Position numbers and translations under genes: made by a program
The notes under the pieces: model-generated
Databases searched by the model: none
Told to the model about the DNA's origin: nothing
What the model saw: the letters and a program-made list of their open reading frames with translations, nothing else
In this document: one piece after another, positions 28,068 through 39,155 of the stretch
Numbering within the stretch: the stretch's first letter is position 1
How the letters are laid out: every line of letters starts with the position of its first letter
DNA from: Pseudomonas benzenivorans
GTDB taxonomy: Bacteria > Pseudomonadota > Gammaproteobacteria > Pseudomonadales > Pseudomonadaceae
DNA: 64,000 nucleotides
Reading direction: 5' to 3'
Assembly: GCF_024397895.1 (NCBI RefSeq)
Contig: NZ_CP073346.1
Location: 992,001 to 1,056,000, forward strand

Positions 28068-29783
28068 ATGCGTACCAGTCAGTTCCTGCTCTCGACCCTG
28101 AAAGAAACCCCTTCCGATGCCGTGGTGATCAGCCACCAGCTGATGCTGCGCGCCGGGATGATCCGCAAACTCGCTTCGGGTCTCTACACCTGGCTACCGA
28201 TGGGCCTGCGCGTGCTGCGCAAGGTGGAGAAGGTGGTGCGCGAGGAGATGAACGCCGCCGGCGCCCTCGAGGTGCTGATGCCGGGCATTCAACCGGCCGA
28301 ACTGTGGCAGGAGTCGGGGCGCTGGGAGCAGTACGGTCCCGAGCTGCTGCGCATGCAGGACCGTCACGGCCGCGACTTCTGCGCCGGACCGACCCACGAG
28401 GAAGTGATCACCGACCTGGCACGCAATGAGCTGAACAGCTACAAGCAGCTGCCGATCAACCTGTACCAGATCCAGACCAAGTTCCGCGACGAGATCCGCC
28501 CGCGCTTCGGCCTGATGCGTGGCCGCGAGTTCATCATGAAGGACGCCTACTCCTTCCATGCCGACCAGGCCTCGCTGCAGGAAACCTACGACCGCATGCA
28601 CCAGGCCTACTGCAATGTGTTCAGCCGCCTGGGCCTGAACTTCCGCCCCGTACAGGCCGACACCGGCTCGATCGGCGGCACCGGCTCCCATGAGTTCCAT
28701 GTCCTGGCCGACTCCGGCGAAGACGACATCGCCTTCAGCGACAGCTCCGACTACGCCGCCAATATCGAGAAGGCCGAGGCCATCCCCCGCGAGACGGCCC
28801 GTGGCGCGGCGACCGAGGAACTGCGCCTGGTCGACACCCCGAACACCAAGACCATCAACGACCTGGTGGAAAAGTTCGGCGCACCGATCGAGAAGACCAT
28901 CAAGACCCTGGTGGTCAAGGGCGCCGAAGCCGGCACCCTGATCGCCCTGATCATCCGCGGTGACCACGAGCTGAACGAGATCAAGGCCGCCAACCTGGAG
29001 CAGGTGGCCAGCCCCCTGACCATGGCGACCGAAGCCGAACTGCGCGCCGCCATCGGCGCCGGCGCAGGCTCCCTCGGCCCGATGAACCTGCCGCTGCCGT
29101 GCATCGTCGACCGTTCCGTGGCCCTGATGAGCGACTTCGTCATCGGCGCCAACATCGATGACAAACACTACTTCGGCGTGAACTGGGAGCGTGACCTGCC
29201 GCTGCCGGCGGTGGCCGATCTGCGCAACGTCGTGGCCGGCGACCCCAGCCCCGACGGCCAGGGCACCCTGGTGATCAAGCGCGGCATCGAAGTCGGGCAC
29301 ATCTTCCAGCTCGGCACCAAGTACAGCGAAGCCCTGAACTGCCAGGTGCTGGGCGAAAGCGGCAAGCCGGTCACCCTGACCATGGGCTGCTACGGCATCG
29401 GCGTGTCCCGGGTGGTCGCGGCCGCCATCGAGCAGAACAACGACGAGCGCGGCATTCTCTGGAACGACGCCCTGGCGCCCTTCCACATTGCCCTGGTGCC
29501 GCTGCGCTACGAAACCGAGGCGGTGCGCGAGGCCACCGACAAGCTGTACGCCGAGCTCACCGCTGCCGGCTACGAGGTGCTGCTCGATGACCGTGACAAG
29601 AAGACCAGTCCGGGCATCAAGTTTGCCGACATGGAACTGATCGGCATCCCGCATCGCATCGTAGTCAGTGATCGCGGCCTGGCCGACGGCAACCTGGAGT
29701 ACAAGAGCCGCCAGGAAACCGAGGCGCAGGCCGTGCCGGTCACCGACATCCTGCCCTATATCCAGGCGCGCATCCGCCGCTGA
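28068..29783 (+). CDS. proS: Prolyl-tRNA synthetase
   Basis: A bacterial-type class II ProRS of 571 residues. Motif 2 lies around [25 protein letters not shown]. The editing insertion domain (about 220-400), which clears Ala-tRNA-Pro, contains KTLVVKG. Motif 3 CYGIGVSRV and the C-terminal anticodon domain (about 475-570) follow. The next two genes follow at 24 bp and 7 bp and may be co-transcribed. Confidence 0.98.
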   Translation: MRTSQFLLSTLKETPSDAVVISHQLMLRAGMIRKLASGLYTWLPMGLRVLRKVEKVVREEMNAAGALEVLMPGIQPAELWQESGRWEQYGPELLRMQDRHGRDFCAGPTHEEVITDLARNELNSYKQLPINLYQIQTKFRDEIRPRFGLMRGREFIMKDAYSFHADQASLQETYDRMHQAYCNVFSRLGLNFRPVQADTGSIGGTGSHEFHVLADSGEDDIAFSDSSDYAANIEKAEAIPRETARGAATEELRLVDTPNTKTINDLVEKFGAPIEKTIKTLVVKGAEAGTLIALIIRGDHELNEIKAANLEQVASPLTMATEAELRAAIGAGAGSLGPMNLPLPCIVDRSVALMSDFVIGANIDDKHYFGVNWERDLPLPAVADLRNVVAGDPSPDGQGTLVIKRGIEVGHIFQLGTKYSEALNCQVLGESGKPVTLTMGCYGIGVSRVVAAAIEQNNDERGILWNDALAPFHIALVPLRYETEAVREATDKLYAELTAAGYEVLLDDRDKKTSPGIKFADMELIGIPHRIVVSDRGLADGNLEYKSRQETEAQAVPVTDILPYIQARIRR

Positions 29784-29807
29784 TTTCAGCCCTTACCAAG
29801 AGCCATC

Positions 29808-30761
29808 ATGTTCAAGCGAAGCTCCCTCCACCTCGTCGGCGCCGCAGTCTGCGGCGCGGTCCTTATCAGTGGCTGCGCCAACCAGTTGCCGCAGCGCAGC
29901 GAACATGAAGAGCGTATCGAGCGCAAACTGCTGGCCCACAGCCTGCAGATCGATGCCGGTGAGCCCGGCGTACTGGAGCTGCCGCAGCGCCGCGTGCGGA
30001 TACAGGAACAGAAGACGTTCGAGGTCACCGCATTCGAGGTCACCCGCCGCTACGACCGCTACACACCCTACCAGCCGTGGCGCGAGCTCTATGAGGTGCC
30101 GCTCGGCGCGGTGGCCCTGGTCGCCGGCATCGGTGCCAATGCGCTCAACGTCGTGATGCTCGGCCGCCTGCCCGACAGTGCCACCAAGGACTGGATCAGC
30201 TACGGCTTCGCCGGCCTCAACCCGGCGATGAACGTCGAGTCCAACGGCCGCTCGCAACAGAACCTGGCCAGCCTCGAGGAGCTGCGCCAGGATGCGCGCA
30301 TGGAGTACTCCAGCCTGCCCTGGGCCGAGCGCACGGTGCAGATCAAGGCCGGCGAGCAGACCCACGAACTGCTGACCGACCGCAACGGCGTGCTGCGTCT
30401 CAACCTGCTCGACAGCCCCTTCGCCGAACAGGATCTCAGCCGTATCGGCACCCTGGCGCTGCAGGTTGAAGACCCGCAGGGCTCGGCCCGTGCGGACGCC
30501 ACCCTGCTGGTCAGCCGAAGCCTGCGGGGCAAACTGGAGGAAGCCCACGGGCTGATCTACGACGATCTGGAAGACGACGATGTCGAGCAGTGGGTACACC
30601 GGGTCAAGCGCCTGTCCGAACTGGGCCTGGAAGAGGAAGCCAGCGAGCTGGAGCAGAGCCTGATCGAGCTCACCCGCAACGACCCGGAGCTGCAGGAAAG
30701 CTTCCTGCAGGCCCTGACGCAAAAAGCCGGGCGCCTGGTCGCCGACCCAGGCGCCGACTGA
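29808..30761 (+). CDS. Lipoprotein of unknown function
   Basis: A 317-residue protein with a lipoprotein signal (LISGC, Cys23). After an acidic/basic N-terminal segment it has a short hydrophobic stretch (about 99-116, LGAVALVAGIGANALNVVM) that may touch the membrane. An all-beta region and an acidic, helical C-terminus (about 245-315) follow. No known domain was recognised. It sits between proS and an SLT enzyme in one direction, where Pseudomonas genomes carry a similar gene (PA0955 by synteny). Confidence 0.8.
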   Translation: MFKRSSLHLVGAAVCGAVLISGCANQLPQRSEHEERIERKLLAHSLQIDAGEPGVLELPQRRVRIQEQKTFEVTAFEVTRRYDRYTPYQPWRELYEVPLGAVALVAGIGANALNVVMLGRLPDSATKDWISYGFAGLNPAMNVESNGRSQQNLASLEELRQDARMEYSSLPWAERTVQIKAGEQTHELLTDRNGVLRLNLLDSPFAEQDLSRIGTLALQVEDPQGSARADATLLVSRSLRGKLEEAHGLIYDDLEDDDVEQWVHRVKRLSELGLEEEASELEQSLIELTRNDPELQESFLQALTQKAGRLVADPGAD

Positions 30762-30768
30762 CGGAGTC

Positions 30769-31341
30769 ATGGCCTTGCGCCTGCCCCTGATACCGCTGCT
30801 GCTAAGTCTGAGCATGACCTGTCATGCCAGCCTGCGCCAGGCGCCGGAGCCCGAACTGCGCGAACTGCTGCTGCAAACGGTCGCCGAAGCCGACAGCTTT
30901 CAGGACCGTTTCGACGCCGAAGTCTGGCTACTGGACATGTCCACCCGCCTCAAGCGCTACATGCCGGCGACGCAGGAGCGCCTGACCCTGCTCCGGCTGG
31001 TCCATCGCGAAGCCAGCAAGGCCGGGCTCAAGCCCGACCTGGTGCTGGCGTTGATCCATGCCGAGAGCCACTTCGACCGCTTCGCCATTTCGCCGGCCGG
31101 CGCCCAGGGCATGATGCAGGTCATGCCGTTCTGGAAAGCCGAACTCGGTCGCCCGCAGGACAACCTGACCGACAACGCCACCAACCTGCGCTACGGCTGT
31201 ACCATCCTGAGCTTCTACTTACGCAAGGAAAACGGCGACCTCAACCGCGCCCTGGCCCGGTACAACGGCAGCCTGGGCCAGCACCGCTACCCGGCCAAGG
31301 TCATCGGATTCTGGCAGGACTTCTGGTACGTCAAACCCTAG
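30769..31341 (+). CDS. SLT-domain lytic transglycosylase
   Basis: A 190-residue periplasmic enzyme with a signal peptide (about 1-20) and a soluble lytic transglycosylase domain (about 75-180). The catalytic Glu99 lies in ALIHAESHFDRFAISPAGA, followed by GMMQVMP and NLRYGCTILSFYL. It cleaves glycan strands with anhydro-muropeptide formation. It follows the lipoprotein gene by 7 bp and overlaps the convergent acylphosphatase gene by 4 bp. Confidence 0.93.
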   Translation: MALRLPLIPLLLSLSMTCHASLRQAPEPELRELLLQTVAEADSFQDRFDAEVWLLDMSTRLKRYMPATQERLTLLRLVHREASKAGLKPDLVLALIHAESHFDRFAISPAGAQGMMQVMPFWKAELGRPQDNLTDNATNLRYGCTILSFYLRKENGDLNRALARYNGSLGQHRYPAKVIGFWQDFWYVKP

Positions 31342-31613
31342 CGCCGCAGCACGAAGCCGGCGATGCCCTGCAGGGGCTGCTCCCGCAGCTCGACGGCGCT
31401 GACCTCGGCAGCGCTCGGGCCCTTTTGCAACCAGGCGGTCAGGGTTCGCACGGCCTCCTCGTCGCCCTCGGCCAGCACCTCGACCCGCCCGTCGCCGAGG
31501 TTGCGCACCCAGCCATTCAGGTGCAGCTGCTCGGCCTGCTCGACAGTGCTTTGGCGGAAGTACACACCCTGCACCCGACCACTGACGTATCCGTGCACAC
31601 ATATCTGTGACAT
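31338..31613 (-). CDS. acyP: Acylphosphatase
   Basis: A 91-residue acylphosphatase that hydrolyses carboxyl-phosphate bonds. Catalytic Arg20 lies in GRVQGVYFR and Asn38 in GWVRNLGDGRVEV, in the standard spacing. It is convergent with the lytic transglycosylase gene and 3 bp downstream of the TlpA-like gene on the same strand. Confidence 0.95.
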   Translation of the reverse strand: MSQICVHGYVSGRVQGVYFRQSTVEQAEQLHLNGWVRNLGDGRVEVLAEGDEEAVRTLTAWLQKGPSAAEVSAVELREQPLQGIAGFVLRR

Positions 31614-31616
31614 TGC

Positions 31617-32096
31617 CTAATCTCCGCCACGCAGAGCGCTCAATCGGGCCGTCAGCCCGACAGCCGTCTGCTCGCCCAGCAAACGCTCGCGCATCTGCCC
31701 TTGGTCATCGACGATATAGGTGACCGGCAGCACCTCGTTGCGCGGCAACTGGTAACGCGCTGCCGGGTCCTGCTCCAGGACCCGGAACTCGATGCCAAGC
31801 GCGTGCGCAGCCTTGTTCAGCTCCTCGCCCTGCAGCCCATCGAAGTTCACCCCCAGCACTCGCACCGGCTGGCCCTCCAGCTGCCTGGCCAGCGCATTCA
31901 ACTCGGGAATCTCGCTGCGGCACGGGGCGCACCATTCGGCCCAGTAATTGATCACTAACCACTGGCCTTCGAGCGGCTCAGCCGCTACCTTTCGTCCATG
32001 CTGATCGACGCCCGCGTCATCGGAGCAGCCGGCCAGGATCAGGCCGGCGCAAAGCCCAGTAACCGCACGTACCACAGCCCGGAGTCGCGTTCCCAT
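31617..32096 (-). CDS. TlpA/ResA-type thioredoxin-fold lipoprotein
   Basis: A 159-residue protein with a lipobox (LAGC, Cys24) and a thioredoxin fold with active site WCAPC (Cys56, Cys59). The cis-Pro loop is LPVTYIVD. It is probably a membrane-tethered periplasmic thiol reductase. The ATG at 32096 leaves the lipoprotein signal directly at the N-terminus; the frame extends to 32234 but overlaps the divergent gene. Its start is only 30 bp from that of the divergent PilZ gene. Confidence 0.88.
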   Translation of the reverse strand: MGTRLRAVVRAVTGLCAGLILAGCSDDAGVDQHGRKVAAEPLEGQWLVINYWAEWCAPCRSEIPELNALARQLEGQPVRVLGVNFDGLQGEELNKAAHALGIEFRVLEQDPAARYQLPRNEVLPVTYIVDDQGQMRERLLGEQTAVGLTARLSALRGGD

Positions 32097-32126
32097 GCAT
32101 TCGATCCTCGTCCACGCAGGGTTGAT

Positions 32127-33533
32127 ATGACGCTTGATGCCTTGCGCCTCGAAGTACCGGACCTCCTCGAAGAAGACGCCGCCTCCCTCGCCGACCTCAA
32201 CGAGCAGCTCCTCCAGGCCCGCCGGCAGCCGCAAGAGACCGCGCTGCAGCAGGTACTCAGCCTGCTGTTTCGAGTCAACCGCAGTGCCATGACCTTACTC
32301 GAAAGACAGCGCGCGCTGCAAAGCTTCAGCGACCAGTATCGTCACTACGCCGCAGCCTACCAGGACGATGCACCACCGCCTGCACTCTTCGTGCACCTGT
32401 GCGGCGAGCTGGCGATCGGCTTCAAGCGTTTGCTGCTGCAGATCCTGCAAGGCCGACAACCCTCCCGCCCGCACCTGGCCTGGTGCCTGTACATGGCCCA
32501 GCACTTTCTCGCACAAAGCCTGTTACGACATTACCAGCGCTACCATGAGCCGCCCCCCAGCCTGTGGCGCGACAGTCACCTGCTGTACTGGATCGGCGAG
32601 CACCAGGAGTGCCTGGACGAGCCGGTGGCGGCAACTTTCTGCCCACAACCAGCCAACACCCTGCGCGGCCTCTACCAGCAAATCCTGCTCGTGGCCCTGA
32701 GCAACCCCTTCCATCTCGCCGAGGGCGAGTGCCCCCGCCTGTTCGGCGCCCTCGCGCCGCTGGCCGAACTTGCCCGGCTGCTGCCCTGGGACGAGGAAGA
32801 CGACACCGAAGGTCCGACGGTCGACCTGACCGAGTCCCAGCCCTGCCTCGCCTATACCCAGATGCCGGATGGCGACCAGGTCAATTTGCGCCGCTTCGAG
32901 CTCGGCGCCCTGCTGATCGCCCTGCATGACCCGGCCCCCCTGCAAGACCCCGAGGAACGGCGCCTGCTCGGGCAGGTGCAGCGCCATTGGCTGGGCCGCC
33001 AGCAGCGGCAACACCCACGCACCGAACAGGCCGCGCCCTGCGAACTGGTGATCGGCCTCACGGCCATTCACGCCCAGCTCCTGGAACAGCGCCCCCCCCG
33101 CTCGCCCGCCCAGATGCTCGATACCAGCCCCGGCGGCGCACGCTTGCTGTGCAACCCGGATCAAGCCACGCGGCTAGCCGTTGGCCAGCTGGCGCTTCTG
33201 CTCACTGGCAGCACCCCGATTCTGGCCCTGGTGCGCTGGCGCCACCAGAACGACGAAGGCCTGCACCTGGGCCTGCGTTATCTCAAGGGCCTGCCGCGCC
33301 CGGCCTGGCTGCGCCGCGCCCCCAGCGCACAAACCCACCCGGGGATTCTGCAGAGCACACCGGCGCCAGGCAGCGGTTGGCATCACGGCCTGTGGCTGCC
33401 CAAGGGCCAGTTCGTCGAAGGCGAACACCTCTGGCTGCAACTGCCCGGCATGCACAATCAGGCGGTCCTGCCCTTGCCAGTCGCCAACCTTGGCACCAAC
33501 TCCGTCACCCGCTACCCACTGCAGATGGCCTGA
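32127..33533 (+). CDS. PilZ-domain protein, probable cyclic-di-GMP receptor
   Basis: A 468-residue cytoplasmic protein. Residues 1-270 are mostly helical and match no domain I know. The C-terminal part carries both PilZ ligand motifs: RxxxR (Arg294-QHP-Arg298) and DxSxxG (Asp332-TSPG-Gly337), followed by VRWRHQ and LGLRYL, as in YcgR-like domains. It should therefore bind cyclic di-GMP. The N-terminal output is unknown. By position it corresponds to PA0952. The divergent TlpA-like gene starts 30 bp away. Confidence 0.8.
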   Translation: MTLDALRLEVPDLLEEDAASLADLNEQLLQARRQPQETALQQVLSLLFRVNRSAMTLLERQRALQSFSDQYRHYAAAYQDDAPPPALFVHLCGELAIGFKRLLLQILQGRQPSRPHLAWCLYMAQHFLAQSLLRHYQRYHEPPPSLWRDSHLLYWIGEHQECLDEPVAATFCPQPANTLRGLYQQILLVALSNPFHLAEGECPRLFGALAPLAELARLLPWDEEDDTEGPTVDLTESQPCLAYTQMPDGDQVNLRRFELGALLIALHDPAPLQDPEERRLLGQVQRHWLGRQQRQHPRTEQAAPCELVIGLTAIHAQLLEQRPPRSPAQMLDTSPGGARLLCNPDQATRLAVGQLALLLTGSTPILALVRWRHQNDEGLHLGLRYLKGLPRPAWLRRAPSAQTHPGILQSTPAPGSGWHHGLWLPKGQFVEGEHLWLQLPGMHNQAVLPLPVANLGTNSVTRYPLQMA

Positions 33534-33659
33534 CGAGAAAACTGCGAGAAGGATCACGCCATGCGCCGGCGGAGTGCACAGATTGGCCGGCAGTGCCCCG
33601 CGTATAATCCACCGGCCTCGTGCTTGACTCACCCGCCATCAGCCTGGAAGACAGCGTTC

Positions 33660-34064
33660 ATGACCCAAGCCCACGACAAACTGATCGGTCCCGTGCCCGC
33701 ACGCATCGTCGAAGTAGCCCGCCCGCAGGTCACCCCCTATGAAGGGCGTGTCGTCGAGTACAACGTCGCCGCGTGGCTGCAACTTCCGGGGCTCGCCAGC
33801 CTGCCCGTGTCCCTGCTGATCAGCTACCGCGATGGCGACAAACGCCGCGAAGTCGCGGTGGACCACGGCAAAGTCAGCATACACAGCAAGATTCTCCTGT
33901 CCGGCATTGCCCGCCTGCCGATCAAACAGAAGATTGAAGACATGCAGGTGCGTCTGCGCTCGGCGGTGCCGACGCAGAGCCTGGTGGTCGAAGAGTTGTT
34001 CGTCCAGGCCGTCGAGTACGCGGTCAATGACAGCGCCCAGCCACTTGCAGGCAGCCTGGCCTAG
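33660..34064 (+). CDS. Conserved hypothetical protein
   Basis: A 134-residue soluble protein without signal or membrane segment. It is rich in beta-type pattern (RVVEYNVAAWLQLP, VSLLISYRDGDKRREVAVDHG) with a helical C-terminus. No domain recognised. The ATG at 33660 was chosen because the preceding residues from 33561 are compositionally unlike coding sequence; no clear Shine-Dalgarno is seen. It lies 126 bp after the PilZ gene. Confidence 0.6.
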   Translation: MTQAHDKLIGPVPARIVEVARPQVTPYEGRVVEYNVAAWLQLPGLASLPVSLLISYRDGDKRREVAVDHGKVSIHSKILLSGIARLPIKQKIEDMQVRLRSAVPTQSLVVEELFVQAVEYAVNDSAQPLAGSLA

Positions 34065-34073
34065 CTAGCCCGA

Positions 34074-34259
34074 CTAGGCACCCAACCTCGCGGTGAGTTC
34101 ATTCGTCTGCTGCACCGCCTGAGCATCCGCTGTCGACGACTGCAGCAGCGACTCCGGCCAGCGCGCGAAACTCAGGCCAGTAATACGGTTGAGCCGCTCC
34201 AGCGCCGCCTGCGGATCGCGCTGATAGAGATGAACCACCTCGCCCTTGGTCTTTGTCAT
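34074..34259 (-). CDS. Small hypothetical protein
   Basis: A 61-residue frame beginning MTKTKGEVVHLYQRDPQAAL and continuing with an amphipathic helix and SFARWPESLL. Its composition looks like a real small protein and fits the codon pattern of the neighbours. The frame extends to 34430, but that part looks non-coding. It is convergent with the preceding gene, 9 bp away. Function unknown. Confidence 0.5.
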   Translation of the reverse strand: MTKTKGEVVHLYQRDPQAALERLNRITGLSFARWPESLLQSSTADAQAVQQTNELTARLGA

Positions 34260-34429
34260 AGCTCGCCCGTACCCTTCATCGAATCCAGCCGCGTCGACAG
34301 GCTGCCAGTCATCTGAACAAGTCGACTGCCAGAAGCGTGCCAGCCCTCCCACCCCCTTGCAACACACCCATTTGGGTACAGCCCAAGCTCGCCAACACGG
34401 GCCACGCCGCAAACTGACGCTTTTTGTCA

Positions 34430-35647
34430 CTACTGCGGGGGGTGCAACCAGTCGGCCAGACTCTCGCCGAACAGCGTCGACTGCTCCTCATGCAGACGCT
34501 CCAAGGCACTGCGCAGCGCCGGGTACCAGGGCTCGTCCAACTGCTCCGGTAGCTGGCCGAGTCGCGGCAACGGCCAGGGGCTGCGGCTCATCAACTGCTG
34601 CAGGCTGTAGTGGGCCAGGTCACGACTCAATACCCAGGCCCCGGCGCCCGTCGGCGCGACCAGGTGCTGGCTCTCCAGAAACGCCAGCACCTCCTCCCAC
34701 TCATGCTCCGGCAGCGGCCAGCCCTGGCGCGGCAAATCGCGGTGGCGCACCTTCAAGCCGGACTGCTGGCGTTCATGGAACACACGCAGGATACCCAGCA
34801 CCACCAGCAGCCGCGGCATGCCGCGCCGGCGCCACTGGTGGGCCGCCCCGAGGTTGCAGACCAACTCGGCGCCAAACAGCACGATCAGCCAGGACAGGTA
34901 GATCCACAGGAGAAACAGCGGCACCGTGGCGAAGGCGCCATAGACCAGTTGATACCCTGGAAACAAGTTGACGTAGAGGCCGAACAGCGCCTTGGCCACC
35001 TCGAACAGCACCGCGGTGAACACCCCCCCCAGCAGCGCATGGCGCAGGGGGACGCGGGCGTTCGGCACCGAGGCATAGAGCAGGGTGAAGGCGGCCACGC
35101 TGAAGACCAGCGGCATGAAGCTCAGCAGGGTTTCGGCGCCCAACAGCGCGTCGGGACCCGAGATCAGCGAAAGCGAGGCGATGTAGGTGCTGATCGCGAA
35201 GCCGGCGCCCAGCAGGATCGGACCCAGGCTGAGAATCGCCCAGTACAGGAGAAAGCTCGATACCCCGCGCCGCGGCTGGCGCACCCGCCAGATGGTGTTG
35301 AACGCCTTTTCGATGGTCACCAGCATCCAGAACGCCGTGACCGCCAGCACCACCACCCCGACCCAGGTCAGTTGCCGCGCCTGGGTGGTGAAGTCGCGCA
35401 AATAGCCCTGCACGGTCTCCCCGGCCGAGGGCACGAAGTTGCGGAAGATAAAGCTCTGAATCTGTTCGCCCGTACCCTGGAAGGCCGGCACCGCGGACAA
35501 CATGGAGAAGGTCACGGTCATCATCGGCACCACGGCGAACAGCGTGGTGTAGGTCAGGGCCGCGGCATTGTTGGCGCCGCGATCGGCAAAGAATCGCTGC
35601 AGCAGAAAGCGCCAGAACTCCAGCCAATCAGTAAACCGCTGCCCCAT
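34430..35647 (-). CDS. YihY family inner membrane protein
   Basis: A 405-residue protein with six hydrophobic segments in the first 270 residues, including [20 protein letters not shown] and the family motif [21 protein letters not shown] soluble winged-helix-like C-terminal part (about 285-400) follows. The family was once named ribonuclease BN in error; its role is unknown. It corresponds to the PAO1 gene between the PilZ gene and arsC. Confidence 0.9.
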   Translation of the reverse strand: MGQRFTDWLEFWRFLLQRFFADRGANNAAALTYTTLFAVVPMMTVTFSMLSAVPAFQGTGEQIQSFIFRNFVPSAGETVQGYLRDFTTQARQLTWVGVVVLAVTAFWMLVTIEKAFNTIWRVRQPRRGVSSFLLYWAILSLGPILLGAGFAISTYIASLSLISGPDALLGAETLLSFMPLVFSVAAFTLLYASVPNARVPLRHALLGGVFTAVLFEVAKALFGLYVNLFPGYQLVYGAFATVPLFLLWIYLSWLIVLFGAELVCNLGAAHQWRRRGMPRLLVVLGILRVFHERQQSGLKVRHRDLPRQGWPLPEHEWEEVLAFLESQHLVAPTGAGAWVLSRDLAHYSLQQLMSRSPWPLPRLGQLPEQLDEPWYPALRSALERLHEEQSTLFGESLADWLHPPQ

Positions 35648-35766
35648 GCCCGCTCCTTAGCGAATGATCCAATGGCCCGATCCGGCCGTCGAAACGCCCA
35701 GCTGTTCAGACTCGGGCGCCGACGCGGTTAGAATAGCCGCCACTCGACCCCAGATGCGACCCGCCC

Positions 35767-37125
<1,359 letters not shown>

Positions 37126-37217
37126 ACACAAGGGTAAGTGGACGCCTGACCGGCTGACTCGTCTAAGGCGAGCCAGCCCAGGCCGCCGACTCAGGCGCGG
37201 CTGCGCGCCGCGCCCGG

Positions 37218-37922
37218 TTACCAGCCCAGGGTTTCCTTCAGGAAGGGAATGGTCAGCTTGCGCTGAGCCTGCAACGAGGCCTGATCGAGTCGCTCGAGCA
37301 GCTCGAACAGCGCACTCATGCTGCGCTCGCCGCGGGTGAGGATAAAGCGGCCGACCTCATCGCTCATGTTCAGGCCGCGGCGCGAGGCGCGCAGCTGCAG
37401 GGCCCGCAGCTTGTCTTCGTCGGACAGCTCATGCAGCTGGAAGACCAGCGCCAGGGTCAGTCGCGACTGCAGGTCGGGAAGCCCGATCGACAGCTCCCGC
37501 GGCGACTTGTCGGCCGCGAGCAGCAGGCGCCGACCGCTGTCACGCAGGCGATTGAACAGGTGAAACAGAGCCTCCTCCCAGTCGCAGCGACCGGCCACGG
37601 CATCCAGCCCGTCGAGGCACACCAGCTCGCACTGTTCGAGGTTGTCGAGGATATCCGGCCCGTACTCCACCACCTCCGCCAGCGGCAAATAGACCGCCGG
37701 CTCGCCGCGCTGCTCGAAACGCAGACAGGCGGCTTGCAGCAGGTGGCTGCAGCCGACGCCCGCGGCGCCCCACAGGTAGATCAGGCTTTCCGTCCAGCCG
37801 GCCTCGGCCTCGCACAGCCGCTCGACATAGCCGAGCGCGGCGGCATTGGCGCCGGGATAGTAGTTGGCAAAGGTGGCGTCATCGCGAAGACGAACGCCTA
37901 ACGGCAGTTGAATGGGTGTCAT
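37218..37922 (-). CDS. hda: DnaA regulatory inactivator Hda
   Basis: Hda, bound to the sliding clamp, promotes ATP hydrolysis by DnaA and so limits re-initiation. The N-terminal clamp-binding motif QLPLGV is at 5-10. An AAA+ domain follows, with the degenerate P-loop GAAGVGCSH (52-60), in which Lys is replaced by Cys, as expected for Hda rather than DnaA. The VCLDGLDAV region matches Walker B. Length 234 residues. Its start overlaps the stop of the AI-2E permease gene by 4 bp. Confidence 0.94.
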   Translation of the reverse strand: MTPIQLPLGVRLRDDATFANYYPGANAAALGYVERLCEAEAGWTESLIYLWGAAGVGCSHLLQAACLRFEQRGEPAVYLPLAEVVEYGPDILDNLEQCELVCLDGLDAVAGRCDWEEALFHLFNRLRDSGRRLLLAADKSPRELSIGLPDLQSRLTLALVFQLHELSDEDKLRALQLRASRRGLNMSDEVGRFILTRGERSMSALFELLERLDQASLQAQRKLTIPFLKETLGW

Positions 37923-39010
37923 GCAGGACTCTGCGGTTCGTCGGAGCCGCGGGGGGACTCTCCGTAAAGAGCGGAAAGTTTATAGAAATCATGGGCATGG
38001 CGCAGCAAAACCATGATAACGGCGGCCACCGGCAGGGCCAGCAGCACACCGCTGAAGCCGAACAGCTGGCCACCGGCCATGATCGCGAAGATCACCGCCA
38101 CCGGATGCAGGCCGATGCGGTCACCGACCAGCCAGGGGGTCAGCAACATGCCCTCGAGCAACTGACCGACACCGAACACCGCGGCGATGGCCAGCAGCGG
38201 GTAGAGCTCGCCACCGAACTGGAACAGTCCCGCGGTGAGCGCCGCCGTGACGCCGACCACCACGCCCAGATAGGGCACGATGCTGGCCAGGCCGGCCAGC
38301 AGGCCGATCAGCAGCCCCAGCTCCAGGCCGATCAGCATCAGGCCGGTGGCATACACCAGGCCCAGCGCGAGCATGACCATCAGCTGCCCGCGCAGGAAGG
38401 CGCCGAGCACCTCGTGGCACTCGCCAACCAGGGTCACCACCAGCCCTTCTCGGCTGCGTGGCAGCATCCCGCGCACCTTGGCGATCATCAGGTCCCAGTC
38501 GCGCAGCAGGTAGAAGGTCACCACCGGCACCAGCAGCAGATTGGCCACCCAGGCAACCAGCGCCAGGCCCGAGGCAGTGGCCTGCGACAGGACCAGGCCG
38601 AGAATGTCGGTGGTCTTGCCCAGATGCCCGGAGAGCGCGGCCTTGAGCTGGTCAAAGCGCCAGAAGCCATCGTTCAGTCCCAGCTGCGCCTGCACCCACG
38701 GCAAGGCCACGTGCTGCGCCCAATCGAGCATCTGCGGAGTCAGCTCATAGAGTCGCATCAGCTGCTTGCCCAGCAGCGGCACCAGCACCAGCAGCATGAG
38801 CGCGAGGATCAGGCCGAACAGGACGAACACCAGGATCACGCCCCAGGTGCGCGAGAGCTTCCAGCGCTCCAGGCGATCGACCAGCGGGTCGCCCAGGTAG
38901 GCCAACAGCACGCCGATCAGAAAGGGCGAGAGAATCGGGTGGAGCAGATACAGCAACCAGCCGAGCAGCAACAGCCCAGCTATCCATAGCCAGCGACGTG
39001 AATCGTTCAT
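37919..39010 (-). CDS. AI-2E family permease (second copy)
   Basis: A 363-residue inner-membrane protein of the PerM/AI-2E family. It begins with a hydrophobic pair (about 8-40), has a central amphipathic region and ends with a run of helices containing PYLGVVVGVTAALTAGL. The other paralog in this window is at 4639-5709; sequence resemblance is clear in the C-terminal LFGFSGVLLALPVAAV. It is translationally coupled to hda, a conserved Pseudomonas pairing. Substrate unknown. Confidence 0.88.
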   Translation of the reverse strand: MNDSRRWLWIAGLLLLGWLLYLLHPILSPFLIGVLLAYLGDPLVDRLERWKLSRTWGVILVFVLFGLILALMLLVLVPLLGKQLMRLYELTPQMLDWAQHVALPWVQAQLGLNDGFWRFDQLKAALSGHLGKTTDILGLVLSQATASGLALVAWVANLLLVPVVTFYLLRDWDLMIAKVRGMLPRSREGLVVTLVGECHEVLGAFLRGQLMVMLALGLVYATGLMLIGLELGLLIGLLAGLASIVPYLGVVVGVTAALTAGLFQFGGELYPLLAIAAVFGVGQLLEGMLLTPWLVGDRIGLHPVAVIFAIMAGGQLFGFSGVLLALPVAAVIMVLLRHAHDFYKLSALYGESPRGSDEPQSPA

Positions 39011-39155
39011 CCTCAGCCCTCAGTTGGCGAAACGGACTGCCCGGGAAAACGCCAAAGCCGAGGAGTGCCCAGAGCCCCACTCCGCAGCCTCCCAAGGCCC
39101 CTCCGCTGCAAAAAGGCAGGGCTTGGCCCAGGTCAGCGTTTCAAGGGGCGACAGT

